Below the pieces are notes generated by a model. The model was not told the DNA's origin, made no database searches, and saw nothing but the letters and a program-made list of their open reading frames with translations. Source: Pomphorhynchus laevis (lineage: Eukaryota; Acanthocephala; Palaeacanthocephala; Echinorhynchida; Pomphorhynchidae). From it: a stretch of DNA of 64,000 bases. A program made the position numbers and the translations under genes. How positions within the stretch are numbered: the first letter of the stretch is position 1; each line of letters begins with the position of its first letter. Below, one piece after another: positions 43,101 to 52,000 of this stretch. The stretch covers positions 62,001 through 126,000 of the forward strand of contig WNNJ02003452.1 of assembly GCA_012934845.2 (NCBI GenBank). The letters run 5' to 3'.

Positions 43101-43930
43101 AAATGCTAATCAGCATGGGTGGGCCACATCAGTTGCTGACCAAGACATACATTTCACGTTTCGACCCTTGTTATTTGCTTACTCTGTAGTCTGGTGCTGA
43201 TCGGATTAGAACTCAGGACGTTCGTATCGCGATTCAACATTACATCCCTGACAGTAGTAAAGATATACATTTCTGTATATTATTTGTGGAAGCGGATCGT
43301 ATTCTAACGATCTATTAGAAACCTACCTAGTTGTATGATCCGCTAGCCGGATCACTGTTTTTCATGCTGCCACTTGCAATGAATGTTTTTAATTTAACTT
43401 GATTACATCTGTGAGCTGAAATTCTTCTAATTATCGAACGACATTATCGTGCTATAGTTTTTCAAAAGCGAAACTGTTTAATTGCTGTTTTGATTAAATC
43501 AATTATCATCAAAAATAATTGATTCATTTTAATTTTAGAGATTTTAATTTTCAAAATTGTAACAGGAAAGATAGTAATAATTATTATTTTTTAATTATTT
43601 ATAATCAATAATTATTTAAAATAATTATTTAATTAAAACAAAACAAGGGTTTGTTTGTATTGATGATTAATAAATAAATGTGCATGTATTAAGTATTTTT
43701 CAGCCTAAGAAAATAATCTTATTCGCATTTACCTTTTCATATAGTTACGAATTTTTAGACAAATAAAAAAATTAATAAAAATTAGTTGATTAACTTTATA
43801 TTTTGTTTTATCTTTCAATTTAGAATTAAAAGACCAAAAGCCAGATTATTATCAGGAATTCATGCAATCCTTATCGACGACTGGTCGACATACCTTAGAA
43901 AATATTATTGCTGATATCAATCAACAATAA
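21829..43930 (+). CDS. Importin-7/8-like nuclear import receptor, complete, 23 exons
   Basis: Exons: 21829-21906, 21954-22035, 22084-22213, 25859-26017, 26079-26235, 26286-26479, 27520-27590, 27640-27742, 29001-29146, 30499-30695, 30743-30832, 34400-34565, 34600-34778, 36656-36866, 36932-37057, 37104-37198, 40077-40169, 40213-40430, 40480-40628, 40862-40954, 41011-41069, 42218-42335, 43824-43930. All phases match and the sum is 3021 nt, about 1006 aa (human IPO7 1038). Landmarks: IIDALQNTL at the N-terminus (importin-beta N-terminal domain), IELPIREA, AVIYLKHVI, WRCCKWSSRILNRIMEKYGSP, DDDEELFENEPLDF, YKQKDGLFHMMG, FLNVWLCDIDRFASLHNRLICVLAL, the acidic stretch DSDNDSCGDSD and a C-terminus with LDSYLTVFDENDEINPF. 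The family is made of HEAT repeats, binds Ran-GTP and carries cargo such as ribosomal proteins and histone H1 into the nucleus. The start ATG directly follows a possible acceptor AG, so an upstream 5' exon is possible. Twelve introns are 34-65 bp. Confidence 0.92.
22900..24360 (-). mobile_element. hAT-type transposase fossil (ZBED5/GTF2IRD2-like), in importin intron 3
   Basis: One minus-strand frame reads from about 24,328 to 23,689 with a handful of stops. It has YIEFGFI, a BED-like finger remnant MFCFICNE and LKRYYVLNH, the linker KDKPRIFSDN, then LQLNEKQ-like helices and the hAT hallmark LQIDESTKLKSQVIDFVRYI (with DEST) followed by LFGKDLKG. Past 23,640 a shifted frame gives WNKYVNIFTDVC, matching the next conserved hAT block, and coding traces fade out near 22,900. 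In-frame stops occur after MFCFICNE, after FNRTE, after NVLD and after SDKL. No terminal inverted repeats or 8-bp duplication were identified. DNA transposon, long dead. Confidence 0.75.
25062..25139. repeat. (AT)n microsatellite
   Basis: About 38 uninterrupted AT dinucleotides in importin intron 3. The open frame it creates (poly Tyr-Ile) is an artefact. Confidence 0.95.
26480..27519. other. Importin intron 6, plain AT-rich
   Basis: About 1 kb of AT-rich sequence without coding traces or clear repeats; I see nothing further in it. Intron 8 (27,743-29,000) is the same. Confidence 0.6.
29380..29800 (-). repeat. Three ~100-bp direct repeats with CTGATGA...GCTAGCGAAA boxes
   Basis: Similar segments at about 29,385-29,480, 29,530-29,600 and 29,690-29,790 share TTTATTTTTGTATTTCGCTAGC and the following boxes. 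On the minus strand, copies 1 (29,419-29,446) and 3 (29,741-29,767) read CTGATGA, one T, a 6-bp stem (for example GTTAGC/GCTAGC closing an AGCA loop) and GAAA. This is the hammerhead core order, except for one extra nucleotide after CTGATGA. I could not find a convincing stem III and cleavage site. Such boxes are known from Penelope-like elements, fragments of which lie in neighbouring introns. Confidence 0.5.
31055..31205. repeat. Fold-back repeat with hammerhead-like box
   Basis: Arms of about 35 bp (AAAGAATTATTGGAGC... at 31,058 and its complement ending at about 31,200) surround a minus-strand CTGAAGA box (31,104-31,131) with a 6-bp hairpin. The arm sequence (CTTTCTTTGATCCAGCTTC-like, then AATAATTCTTTA) recurs after the plus-strand boxes at 31,626 and 39,811, so these belong to one repeat family. 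Confidence 0.6.
31626..31653 (+). repeat. CTGAAGA hairpin TAAA box, repeat family copy
   Basis: CTGAAGA, T, GCTTAC-AGAG-GTTAGC hairpin, then TAAA. Same family as 31,104 and 39,811; the GAAA box has drifted. Confidence 0.45.
31782..31841 (+). repeat. Degenerate stem-II-open hammerhead-like repeat
   Basis: Part of a repeat (about 31,735-31,870) with a better copy 650 bp downstream. It keeps ACC-GAAACGTGAAACGTA and a CTGATG box at 31,831, but stem II no longer pairs and the middle is expanded. Followed by GGATTAAAATAGCGTGCAGA, also shared with the next copy. Confidence 0.4.
32433..32478 (+). ncRNA. Candidate hammerhead ribozyme, stem II at the open end
   Basis: Order: GACC, GAA, ACGT-GAA-ACGT (stem III hairpin), A at the cleavage position (GTA), a small hairpin TATTG-GAT-CAGTA, then CTGATGA and GGTC. 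GGTC at the 3' end pairs with GACC at the 5' end to form stem II. All hammerhead boxes are present in permuted (type II) order. Stem I starts with an unpaired GG/G, so activity is doubtful. The surrounding repeat runs from about 32,385 to 32,545 inside importin intron 11. Confidence 0.5.
33626..33702 (-). ncRNA. Hammerhead ribozyme, type III, copy 1
   Basis: Read 5' to 3' on the minus strand: stem III strand GCCGT, cleavage base C (GTC site), stem I TGCCA...TGGCA extended by ATCC/GGAT and further CC/GG pairs with a terminal loop around CTGCATCCAG, the box CTGATGA, stem II GTCAT with loop TGTG and ATGAC, the box GAAA (its last A pairing with the U before the cleavage base), and CGGC closing stem III. 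Every invariant core nucleotide of the hammerhead is present. The open end is in stem III, which makes it type III. Predicted cut: after the C of GCCGTC, at about 33,697. Confidence 0.9.
33930..34006 (-). ncRNA. Hammerhead ribozyme, type III, copy 2
   Basis: Identical to copy 1 over 77 nt but for one base in stem I (TGCCAA becomes TGCCAG on the minus strand). The new G can pair with the U used by A in copy 1 or with the adjacent C, so pairing is kept. Cleavage at both copies would release a 304-nt monomer. Confidence 0.9.
34161..34195 (+). ncRNA. Half hammerhead, inverted third copy
   Basis: TGGCA-CTGATGA, stem II GTCAT/ATGAC and GAAACGGC are intact, but the 5' half (GCCGTC and stem I 5' strand) is absent, being replaced at about 34,160. 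It cannot cleave in cis but could pair with the opposite-strand copies. Confidence 0.8.
35651..35684 (+). repeat. Direct duplicate of the exon 12 / intron 12 junction
   Basis: 34 bp identical to 34,537-34,570, which is the last 29 bp of importin exon 12 plus its GTATA donor. It lies in intron 13, next to a hairpin (ATATACATTCTCTTTT / AAAAGAGAATGTATAT, about 35,578-35,620). Confidence 0.8.
35816..36098 (-). repeat. Inverted duplicate of importin intron 18 and exon 19
   Basis: The complement of 35,816-36,098 matches 40,407-40,690 with only a few differences. It carries all of exon 19 (LHNPLICVLALSKLL...KRSYH, with R to P and V to I changes), the 49-bp intron before it and sequence after it. 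It lies in intron 13, about 4.3 kb upstream of the original, in opposite orientation. Confidence 0.9.
37616..37660 (-). repeat. Degenerate stem-II-open hammerhead-like repeat (intron 16)
   Basis: Minus strand: GTC-GAATGTGAATTGTA ... CTGATGA-GGC, the same order of boxes as at 32,433 and 43,167. GGC and GTC can still pair weakly as stem II; GAAAC has drifted to GAATG. Confidence 0.45.
38150..39650 (-). mobile_element. Penelope-like element, broken copy, in importin intron 16
   Basis: Minus-strand translations show the N-terminal Penelope block with CKSDKNNCFVVMNK (family consensus KADKGNxTVVMDK) at about 39,050-39,110, then the reverse-transcriptase blocks YEQHDSLAMGNPLAPIYCELY, RYEDDTF and TCLDVVV at 38,474-38,154. 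These are diagnostic of Penelope-like reverse transcriptase. No GIY-YIG domain is seen at the 3' side of this copy. The copy is broken in several places and appears old. Confidence 0.75.
39570..39790. repeat. Inverted repeat with ~75-bp arms beside the Penelope-like copy
   Basis: Arms at about 39,573-39,645 and 39,702-39,783 are near-perfect complements (both contain GATGGTTTTTGCCAT / ATGGCAAAAACCATC and TAGCTGACATC-type sequence) around a ~60-bp AT-rich centre. The left arm overlaps the start of the Penelope-like reading frame. Confidence 0.8.
39811..39838 (+). repeat. Best copy of the CTGAAGA-hairpin-GAAA box
   Basis: CTGAAGA, T, perfect 6-bp hairpin GCTAAC-CGAG-GTTAGC, then GAAATATC. Hammerhead boxes are in the right order apart from one extra base between CTGAAGA and stem II. 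It sits just outside the inverted repeat that borders the Penelope-like copy. The same box is known from the terminal repeats of Penelope-like elements. Confidence 0.55.
41640..41870 (+). mobile_element. Penelope-like fragment, GIY-YIG endonuclease domain
   Basis: Plus strand, in importin intron 21: RESIVYKIPCSDCDCIGCTG, then RYLSKIIKHIQ, which follows the Penelope GIY-YIG pattern (VYxIxCxxC...IGxTxRxLxxRIxEH). Only this short C-terminal piece is present and it is broken. A sequence at 41,585-41,640 (GCCATTATCAG..., TTTTTTACAG, TTTGTACATT) recurs at about 42,660-42,710. Confidence 0.65.
43121..43167 (-). ncRNA. Candidate stem-II-open hammerhead-like element
   Basis: Minus strand: GGGTC, GAA, ACGT-GAA-ATGT, A, then a short stem-loop, CTGATGT and GGCCC. 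GGCCC pairs fully with GGGTC as stem II. CTGATGT has T in place of the last invariant A, which should cripple cleavage. Upstream on the same strand (43,205-43,250) lies a tRNA-like B box (GAGTTCTAATCC) preceded by ATCGCGATACGAACGTCC, so the unit may be a tRNA-type SINE joined to a ribozyme. Confidence 0.45.
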
Positions 43931-44980
43931 TAATTTGGAATAATTTACATACGAGCTGCTAGTGACATCTTTAAACTTCTGTATTGTAATTTTTTAGTTA
44001 TGAAAATGAGGAAATCAGTAAACCCAGATTTGTTTAATAATTTAACATGTTTTTATTTGCTTTTCATGTTTCTCTCATTTTATATCAACTCTAAAATCTA
44101 ACGCTCTTTATGTATAACATTTTAAAGTCACTATTTAGAAAAATGCAAACGTGTGTTTGTAGTTTTGTTTGCGGTTTAAATTGTTAGAAAATCGTCAAAT
44201 TTCGTTTATTCGTTAGTGATCGAATTCATAACGTTATTCGGTTATTCGTTAACGTTATCCGGTTATTAGCGTAAATCTTACGATTATGAAATAAATAAAA
44301 ATCTGAACTTACAAAATGGGAATCAAAAGTATTATAGTATATGAATAAATTTTATATTAAATTTATTTATATATTTAATAATTTGACCGTCTTCCCTAAC
44401 TTGGCTCTCCTTTATAATTTGACATAACGATTTACAACCTTAATGACGCTACTTATTAGCCCTCATTTTAAAATGGTTGCCGAATACTTGTATAGTTAAC
44501 TCTGCAGTATGCAACTGGAGATTGAATGACAACTCAATATAACATTTGATTTTACATTTTTTGACAATTCATTTAAAAATTCATTCGCATTTAATTGTGA
44601 GTCCTAGAAACCGTGATGCCAACTGCTCAACATTGTTTATATATTACTACCGAGCAAGATGACCGCTGTGTGGTTAGGAGTGTATCGAAATAATACATTA
44701 AACTGAAGGAGCTAATGATCTAAGTCCAATTCTTTAGTAGCAAATATGGATTAACATTCAACTGTATCTTCTGGACCACAATGTCTATATTTATAAGTTT
44801 ATAATTTATATATTATAAATTAATATATAAATTATAATATCATATTATTATAATTAAAATTAAGTTTCAAACCTAATAGTACAAAGAGAATAGTTATTCT
44901 AATCGTTTTTCAGGCTTTCGATCACTGTTTGGTCTTCGTCATTAATATAATCTACAAAATATTTTCGAAAAAATTATCAT
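43931..44980. other. AT-rich spacer after the importin gene
   Basis: Presumed 3' UTR and spacer. No coding sequence, ribozyme box or repeat family recognised. Confidence 0.5.
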
Positions 44981-44989
44981 TAATACAAG

Positions 44990-45660
44990 TATCAATAATA
45001 AAATCTTGCTAAAATATTAAGCTATTTCTTTGATAAATCAAGAGCGCCTCCTATTTCCATATTTATGGCATATATGTCATTAACTGCGCTATCCAATATG
45101 TGTTTTTCGTCAAACAAGAAAAGTTAAACTTGTTCTGTCTGATTACAATGTTTTCAACATAATCTAATGATATTTCCACATCATTGATAACAAAAAAGTT
45201 AGAGAGATTACAAACATCGATATTTGTAAAATTGTATCAATTTTACAATTTATTCAAGTGTAAAATTGTATAAATTGCATCAATTGGACAGTACAAACGG
45301 ACTGAACGAACAAATTGAACGAACGGACTGAACGAATGGATTGAACAATCGAACAGAATGAACGAACAAACTAAACGAATGGACTGAACGAATGAATTAG
45401 TCTGAGGGATTATTTCTTATCAGTTTGATAATTGTTATTAATCTTAGTGGGCTTGTAAGCGCGCCGTTGTCACACATTTGACATTCAAAATAAATTTCTC
45501 TTTATAATTTTTCTTTATCAGAAACAACTATCAATAACAAAATCTTGCTAGAATATTAAGCTATTTCTTTGATAAATCAAGAGCGCCTCCTATTTTCCTA
45601 TTTATGGCATATATGTCATTAACTGCGCTATCCAATAGTTCTTTTTGATTTCTTTTAGCA
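44990..45660. repeat. ~115-bp direct repeat pair around a 12-13-bp minisatellite
   Basis: 44,991-45,105 and 45,532-45,650 share almost all bases (AAATCTTGCTA..., GATAAATCAAGAGCGCCTCC, ATTTATGGCATATATGTC). Between them, 45,295-45,405 is a run of about eight GGACTGAACGAAT-like units of 12-13 bp. A Penelope-like reverse-transcriptase fragment follows directly, so the pair could be remnants of that element's terminal repeats. Confidence 0.7.
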
Positions 45661-45839
45661 GTATTTTGTATGTTACCCTCAGTAACCTTAGCGCTAATAC
45701 ATGTTATGGATGATTAATTATGAACGATGCAGCTCCATCTGTAGTAGCACGTTTTGCCTTTATGTCAGCACTTGGTTATTCATTCGAATATCTATTTGAT
45801 TTCTAGTTTACTCGACGTACTGTTTACCACATGTAGTAC

Positions 45840-46330
45840 ATGTACAAAGATATACCTCCGATATGTCGCAAATCTAGAGATAATGAGTTTATGTTAAACA
45901 GGGAAGTTGGCCCTGCAATGTGGTTACGTTATGTGGACAATATCTTATTTGTTAAGTGGGAACGTAGTCATGAAGAATTCATTAATTTCGTCAGTGAACT
46001 GAATGCGAAATCTGAATTAACACTTACATTTACGAAAGAAATAATGAAATTAATTTTTTGGATGTGGCCATACTGGTAACAGGTGATAAAATCAACATCA
46101 TAACGTATAAAAATTATGGGAGATTGCGAAGTTTATTACACGCAAGCAGCTCACATCTACTAAAATTAAGCGCCTTATGATAAAATAAAGTCATACATGC
46201 TAAAAAGATTTGCTCCAGCGCTCATAGTTTTGAGAAGCAAAGGCGTATGCTAAAATTAGAATTAAAAGGAAAAGGATATTCAAACAAACAAATTTAACGA
46301 CAATTTAGCGAACATAATGTCGGAAACGCC
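45840..46330 (+). mobile_element. Penelope-like reverse-transcriptase fragment
   Basis: Plus strand: MWLRYVDNILFVKWERSHEEFINFVSELN, matching the Penelope RT block (WKRYVDDIF...FxxxLN), then LDVAILVTGDKINIITY in another frame and SFEKQRRMLKLELKGKGYSN, the post-RT block. Broken copy, truncated at both ends. Confidence 0.65.
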
Positions 46331-47079
46331 TTCATTCACAATGTCACATAGGCAAACGAAACGACCAGTGGGTACTTCATTCTACTGATGAGTGTTTCTC
46401 GGTACGTTATCATTTCGATGCTGAAGTGGTCGTCTAGAAATGACATGGTGACTGAAAGTCGTGAATCGAAGTCCAGCCTAACAACACCAATTTGTATAAA
46501 TGCCGTATTTCGTAAGAAATGTTGTACCGTTGTCTCTACTCAGCACATTCGTAGCTTTGGATCCTCGGATGTGCTCCTCGGATCCTCCTATGTGCTTCTT
46601 TCTATATATAGAGAATTTCATGCTTCTACACTGCAAGACGGCGTACCGTTTCGGCTTTGAGAAGTGAATACACATGAAAAACATACCATATATTGATAAG
46701 CAGAAAGAATTCACTATATAGCTAATTGCATGACGTAGCTTTCGCTTTCGAAGTCAATGCAATGCAGTGAATTCTTCTCAGTGTAATAGACATCAGCGTG
46801 ATCACTAAATGACCAATATAATAAATCACAAAGGAAACAGCACCGCCGCCTGGGATCCTCATAGCACCAATAAATAAATTATTTATTATATAAATAAATT
46901 AGAGGTTTGATTAAAGCATGGCTGTCTATTACATCTTCTTAAAAATAAAATGTCCACTCTGTCTTAAAAATGAGTTAGTTAAGTGTAATGTTTTGTATTC
47001 TGAAGATTAGCTTTTATTTATTTTGTGACAATATAAAAGATTATGAAATTATAAATTATTATAATTTATAATTATAATT

Positions 47080-47370
47080 TTGGGTAGAGGAGTTAGGGGC
47101 CGAAACCTGATAGCATATCAGTTCCTCCTGATGACTTCTAATCCTTTTTCTGATACAAAGTTTGTTATTTATTAGTCAATTCATAAAAATTGACTTTTAT
47201 TTTAAATTTCAATTTTTATATTTTAACTTGATTTAAATTATAGAAAATCTAAAAACGATTATTAATTTTATTATTTAATTATTACTTTTTGATTTAGCAT
47301 TATTATGTTTTGTTTAGTTTATAATTATATTAAATACGTAGACTCAGTTATCTGATTTGATTATTTATGC
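47080..47370 (+). repeat. Single copy of the 57.6-59.7 kb array repeat
   Basis: Contains the array core (GGGGCCGAAACCTGATA, AGTTCCTCCTGATGACTTC), the TTATTTATTAGTCAATTCAT stretch and, at 47,335, TACGTAGACTCAGTTATCTGA. It lies 600 bp beyond the 3' end of the 371-aa gene. Confidence 0.75.
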
Positions 47371-47970
47371 TTTAAACTTTAAAACTATGATTATAAATAT
47401 TTATAATTATAAACTTATATAATAAGTTCATATCTAATTTATGGAATAAGTTTATTATAATAAGGTATTATAAGTCTTTTGTAACTACCATTAAAGTGAA
47501 GAATCCTGAATTAATGACTATTATGTAGTAATTATATTGTTAAATTTACAAAGACATGTATGAACCAAGAAAATTATAAGATAGAGAAAAGGAAGTTGTG
47601 AAAATTAAAGAATTTGCTAACAGAAAGGTAGCGTATGGCTTATGTTCTGCTGCTGCAGAGCATAAGTTTTCAATGTGTTGTCATCTAAACGCATAATAGA
47701 AGTTTATCACCAAAACCTATATTATGAAGAAATACTGAAGGTCATTGATTCTTTAAACATTCCAAATTATACGTTCATCAGAGATAAACAGCATTGTTAT
47801 AATTTATTACAGATTTGTTTTTAATACAAGATAATAAAGGTCATTTTTTTCTTAGGCATTTCAAATAAGTAAAATATAATTCATGTTACGTAATCGCTTC
47901 ATGAGTATGATGGTACATATTACGGCACCTGACTAACTTGAAATAATAAAAATTTACTGAATTTGTCTGA

Positions 47971-49086
47971 TCATTCTGGTATTTCAGCAAAATAAAGGGC
48001 ATCAAGAAGTTCAAATCCTTTATATGCAATATTTTCATAGGATACATTAAATGAAAACTCACTTCCTCGCTTGACAACAATATTATGAGTTTTAAAAGCT
48101 CCATGCATAGATTTCGGGTTTAATTTTATTAGCGTAGTCGGACTGGTTGCACATGCATTACACCGTAATGGTTCTACCAATCGTAATGAAACACTTTTTT
48201 GTTCATTAGATATTGAGCTTTCAAGTTCAATTAGAGTAGACTGACTTGTTCGATTGCTGGCAGATGACATATTTTTTTGTGAATCAGCAGCACTTCTCAC
48301 GGAATATTCTTCATCGCAGTGATTACTCGGTTTAGAAGGTATTGCTGACATGTTGTAATATTGACTTGTAGGAATTATTTGATTGGTTTCGATTTCGCTT
48401 TCCAAAAGCTGTTCATGTTCACCGCTTATATATGTATATTCCCAGAATACTACAGAAGGAAAACCGTCAAGTGTTTTGTCATAGGAGCAAAGCAAGTTGA
48501 AAGCGTTTATGTCGTTCCTAATACGTAAACCAGGTCTACACTGTCTTATAAGCTTCTTCGACTTCCTCCCACTATGGAAAACAATCCATTCAAAATCGAA
48601 TTCGTGATTATTTTCTTTCAAACAGAGAGCGTCACTTAATTGTTCCTCTCCTATGGACAGGTCATGTATACTTAGTTGATGTTTAAGCTTATCAACGATA
48701 AGATCCACTTTGCTTGTTTGTGTCGAATGAGCGAATTTTGCCGCCGGCTCAATTACACCGGTTGCACCCCCTTTATTTGCTTGTTCTTCTGTGTCAAAAT
48801 ATTGAATGTAGATCACGTAATACATGAATATACCAACAGCGCAAATTATTACTACAATCAAAACAGCATAACCTACAAATTTCAAGATAATCCCCAAATC
48901 TATGAAATTCGAAATGTACATTAACACGGCAATTGCCCCTATGACAATGGAAAGTTCAAAGTTAGGGTTAATGCACGAAATGTTGTTTCGTATGCGATGC
49001 CTATAATGCATAAATTTATCATGTGCTTTACGTAAAAGAATTGGTTCGCATTGTCTTCGTTCTGTACTAATTGTAGTATCGTCCAT
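47971..49086 (-). CDS. Unrecognised two-pass membrane protein, intronless (371 aa)
   Basis: One uninterrupted frame from ATG at 49,086 to TGA at 47,971. The first 44 residues are basic and hydrophilic; two hydrophobic segments follow at about 45-63 and 65-95, separated by a single acidic residue (a hairpin-like pair); the remaining ~275 residues are soluble, with a Ser-rich region (about 245-295) and a closing segment HNIVVKRGSEFSFNVSYENIAYKGFELL. A pair of Cys in RCNACA does not extend to a zinc finger. Codon use is like that of the host genes. I recognise no family; the topology recalls ER-shaping hairpin proteins but nothing more supports that. No other frame of this length and intactness occurs outside mobile elements. 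Confidence 0.7.
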   Translation of the reverse strand: MDDTTISTERRQCEPILLRKAHDKFMHYRHRIRNNISCINPNFELSIVIGAIAVLMYISNFIDLGIILKFVGYAVLIVVIICAVGIFMYYVIYIQYFDTEEQANKGGATGVIEPAAKFAHSTQTSKVDLIVDKLKHQLSIHDLSIGEEQLSDALCLKENNHEFDFEWIVFHSGRKSKKLIRQCRPGLRIRNDINAFNLLCSYDKTLDGFPSVVFWEYTYISGEHEQLLESEIETNQIIPTSQYYNMSAIPSKPSNHCDEEYSVRSAADSQKNMSSASNRTSQSTLIELESSISNEQKSVSLRLVEPLRCNACATSPTTLIKLNPKSMHGAFKTHNIVVKRGSEFSFNVSYENIAYKGFELLDALYFAEIPE

Positions 49087-52000
49087 AAGTTTTAGCTTTT
49101 TTAATTAAAAAGGATAACTTATTAATACGGATTTTGTACGCTATCTTTATTTGGCGCGTTTCCTCAACATTATGGCATTTTTCGCAAATTACTCTTATCG
49201 TTATATAATTTTGTAATCACAACATTTGTTCAACTATTGGTCAAAACTAGTAGTATTTGATTTGTATAGAATTCAATTTTCAAAATTTACATGTAATGTG
49301 TTTTAACTAATTCTTAGTGAACATTCAAACTTTATAATTATAAACAAATACATTGTCCTGACAAATTAAAGTTACAAACTTTTACGGCTAACTAACAAAA
49401 TCGCTTTTCAAATCTCAAACTGACAGTAAAGACATCCAATTTTAACCTAAAATTTATTTACAAATATTCACAGTTTTGTGTCAAAACTAATTATAGACAT
49501 TGATGTGTACGAGAAAACAACTAATCGCTAGGACGAAAACCTAAATTAAATTAATATTTTAAATGGTTTAACATTATTTAAATTAAACAATTAATTAAAT
49601 CAAATATAAAATTCAATTGTAATTAAAGTTTAAGCATTAGTGTGAGTTATAGACTTTGATATAAATACTTTGTTGTAATTAGAAAGCTATCGACTATGAC
49701 CTCTTAAAATCATCTCAACTCTGATCTCTCATTATGCTAAAAACACGAAAGAATGCATCCACTATGACACTATCACAGAACCGAAAATATATATAAATAA
49801 AACGAAGTGCCACCAAGATAAATACTTCATTATAATTAGACAAGCTATCGAATGTGAATGTTACGTCGATATTTTAATCATCTATCAACAAATTTAAAAA
49901 TGAAAAAAACTTGTGAATTATTTTTTAAAGTCCACAATAAAATAAAGTTGACAAGCTATCGACTGTTACGTCCTCTTCAAATTAACCAGCAAGGAATGCG
50001 CTATACATGTTCGACAGAAAAGATATTTAGGTCTAATTTTGAAAAATCAAGATCGAGTTGTAGATTTTTAATGAAAACAAACCAGATTGATTTTAAGAGG
50101 ACGTAACAGTCAGTATATTGTTTGATTTTAGTAAAGACTTTTTCTAGTATCTATAATTCACACTAATAGCTAAAAAATAATTAAAATTTAATTAACTTAT
50201 TTTGGATTAAAATAATTTCAGCTTAACTGTTTAGAATGTCCTGCGTCTTCGTTTTAATTCTTAGATCTGCCGTCCTAATTCTCGTTCATAGAAGTTTTTT
50301 TCTTTTCAAAATTATATCGCCAATACAGTCGTATTGTTTGCTTTCGTTTTCAAAATTGCATTGCCTAATAGCAAATTGCATTTTTCATTACTTATGATTT
50401 TTCCATGTGGATATATTTAAATCGTTTGAGGGACGAAATTTTTCTTTTTGAAGTTTTTCCTCTTGATATTAGCTGATTACATTATATTGTCTTCACAGAT
50501 AATACAACAATATACAAGTTGTAATCATTTGAACGAATGTTTGGCCGTGGAGATAGTCCGCAAATCAAGTTCATCCAGACGTTGCGATCATAAGTAACAG
50601 ACTAAGCTCACTTTCGTATAACAAAAAACGAACTTACTGTTCAAAGTTTTGAGATTTGCTGTTTTCAACTATACCGAGGCTTAATTCAGGCTCTCTTATC
50701 ATAGAGCTCAGTCTAAAACATCTAGCTAAGAAGGCGTTCCTTAGTCGTCTTTAAAGCATTTACTGACGACCTTATTGATAATTTTTAATATAAAGAAACA
50801 GCGCTTTTACTTTGAGATTCTCGCGGATTCTCGAGATTGGATATACCCGCCACCTTGTTCTTTCGATCATTACACAAAGGTCATAACCATAACGTAACAT
50901 AGGAACGAAGAATTAGCAATAAATTGAAAGAAGCAGCGCTTTTACGATTGTATTCAAATTGAGAGGTCCGTTTGTCTAACTCTTGAGCTTTCTGTTTTGT
51001 ATGTACCTTATAACAATCAAAGCAAGACTTTTTTGTATTTAATTAAATACAAAAAGCAACTGTCCCTTCGAAATTGATATTATGGTTGGTATCTAAAACG
51101 TAAAATAAATCGAAAGCTTTGTTCAAAGGATCAACTACTGCTTTACTACAAAAAAAATTTGCAAACAAAGTATTTGCACAGATATACAAACATACATGGC
51201 TATACAAATATGTATATCAGTTTCTTTAGAGTTCCTACCGTCCTTAGAGAACAATATATCAAAGTACTTAAACTCCTTTAAATCATAGTCTATTTTTGCA
51301 ATCCTAATTGATAATGATCATTGCCTCTTGGACGATCTCATTGTCTTAGATGTGCAATCTTTAAGGCTGCCGTTCCAAATTCCTTAATCGTAAATCGATA
51401 CAGTAGGCATTTTAATGTCGCTTGACATTTTATCATCGTAAATATTTCCAATTGACATTGCAAGTTCACAGAACGGGAAGCCAAAAACTACATCATCTCC
51501 GGAAATTAGAATTTGTATTTCAATGTAACCGAAATGAAGTTGAAGACGATTATTTAAATATCAACTTTATAATTATTATAATTCTAGAATTATAAAATTT
51601 ACTAACTTTTTAATTAATAAATATATTTAATTATAATATTATTTAATATTATTATATCAATTAATTCAAAGATCTTTATTTTTAATTTATAGATAATATA
51701 AAATACGTATACTCAGTTAGCTGATCTGATTTATTTAAGTTGTTTCGAATTAAAACAACAAAAACAAGAGCTTAAGTTTTTCTTATTTTCTATCTTTCCC
51801 AAAAAACTTGCCAAAAAATACATTTTATATATTGTTCCCGCTTACTAACACAATGGCGAAAAATCACACCTCAGAAAATACCGTAAAAAAGGAAATAACA
51901 AAATAGCCGGCACAAAGCAAATGAAGCTACATTCATCATTAAGTTAGAACAATACTACAAAGGGAAACAATATATATAGTATAATATATATATATATAAT

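Noticed and set aside
46620-46660. Another hammerhead: GCC-GAAACGG-TACG-CCGTC on the minus strand
   Set aside because: GAAA, a stem III hairpin and a GTC site are present, but no CTGATGA box with matching stems lies upstream; at best a half motif.
47560-47700. Transposase-like helix-turn-helix (VVKIKEFANRKVAYGLCSAAAEHKFS)
   Set aside because: A single short stretch with no continuing domain; too weak to call.
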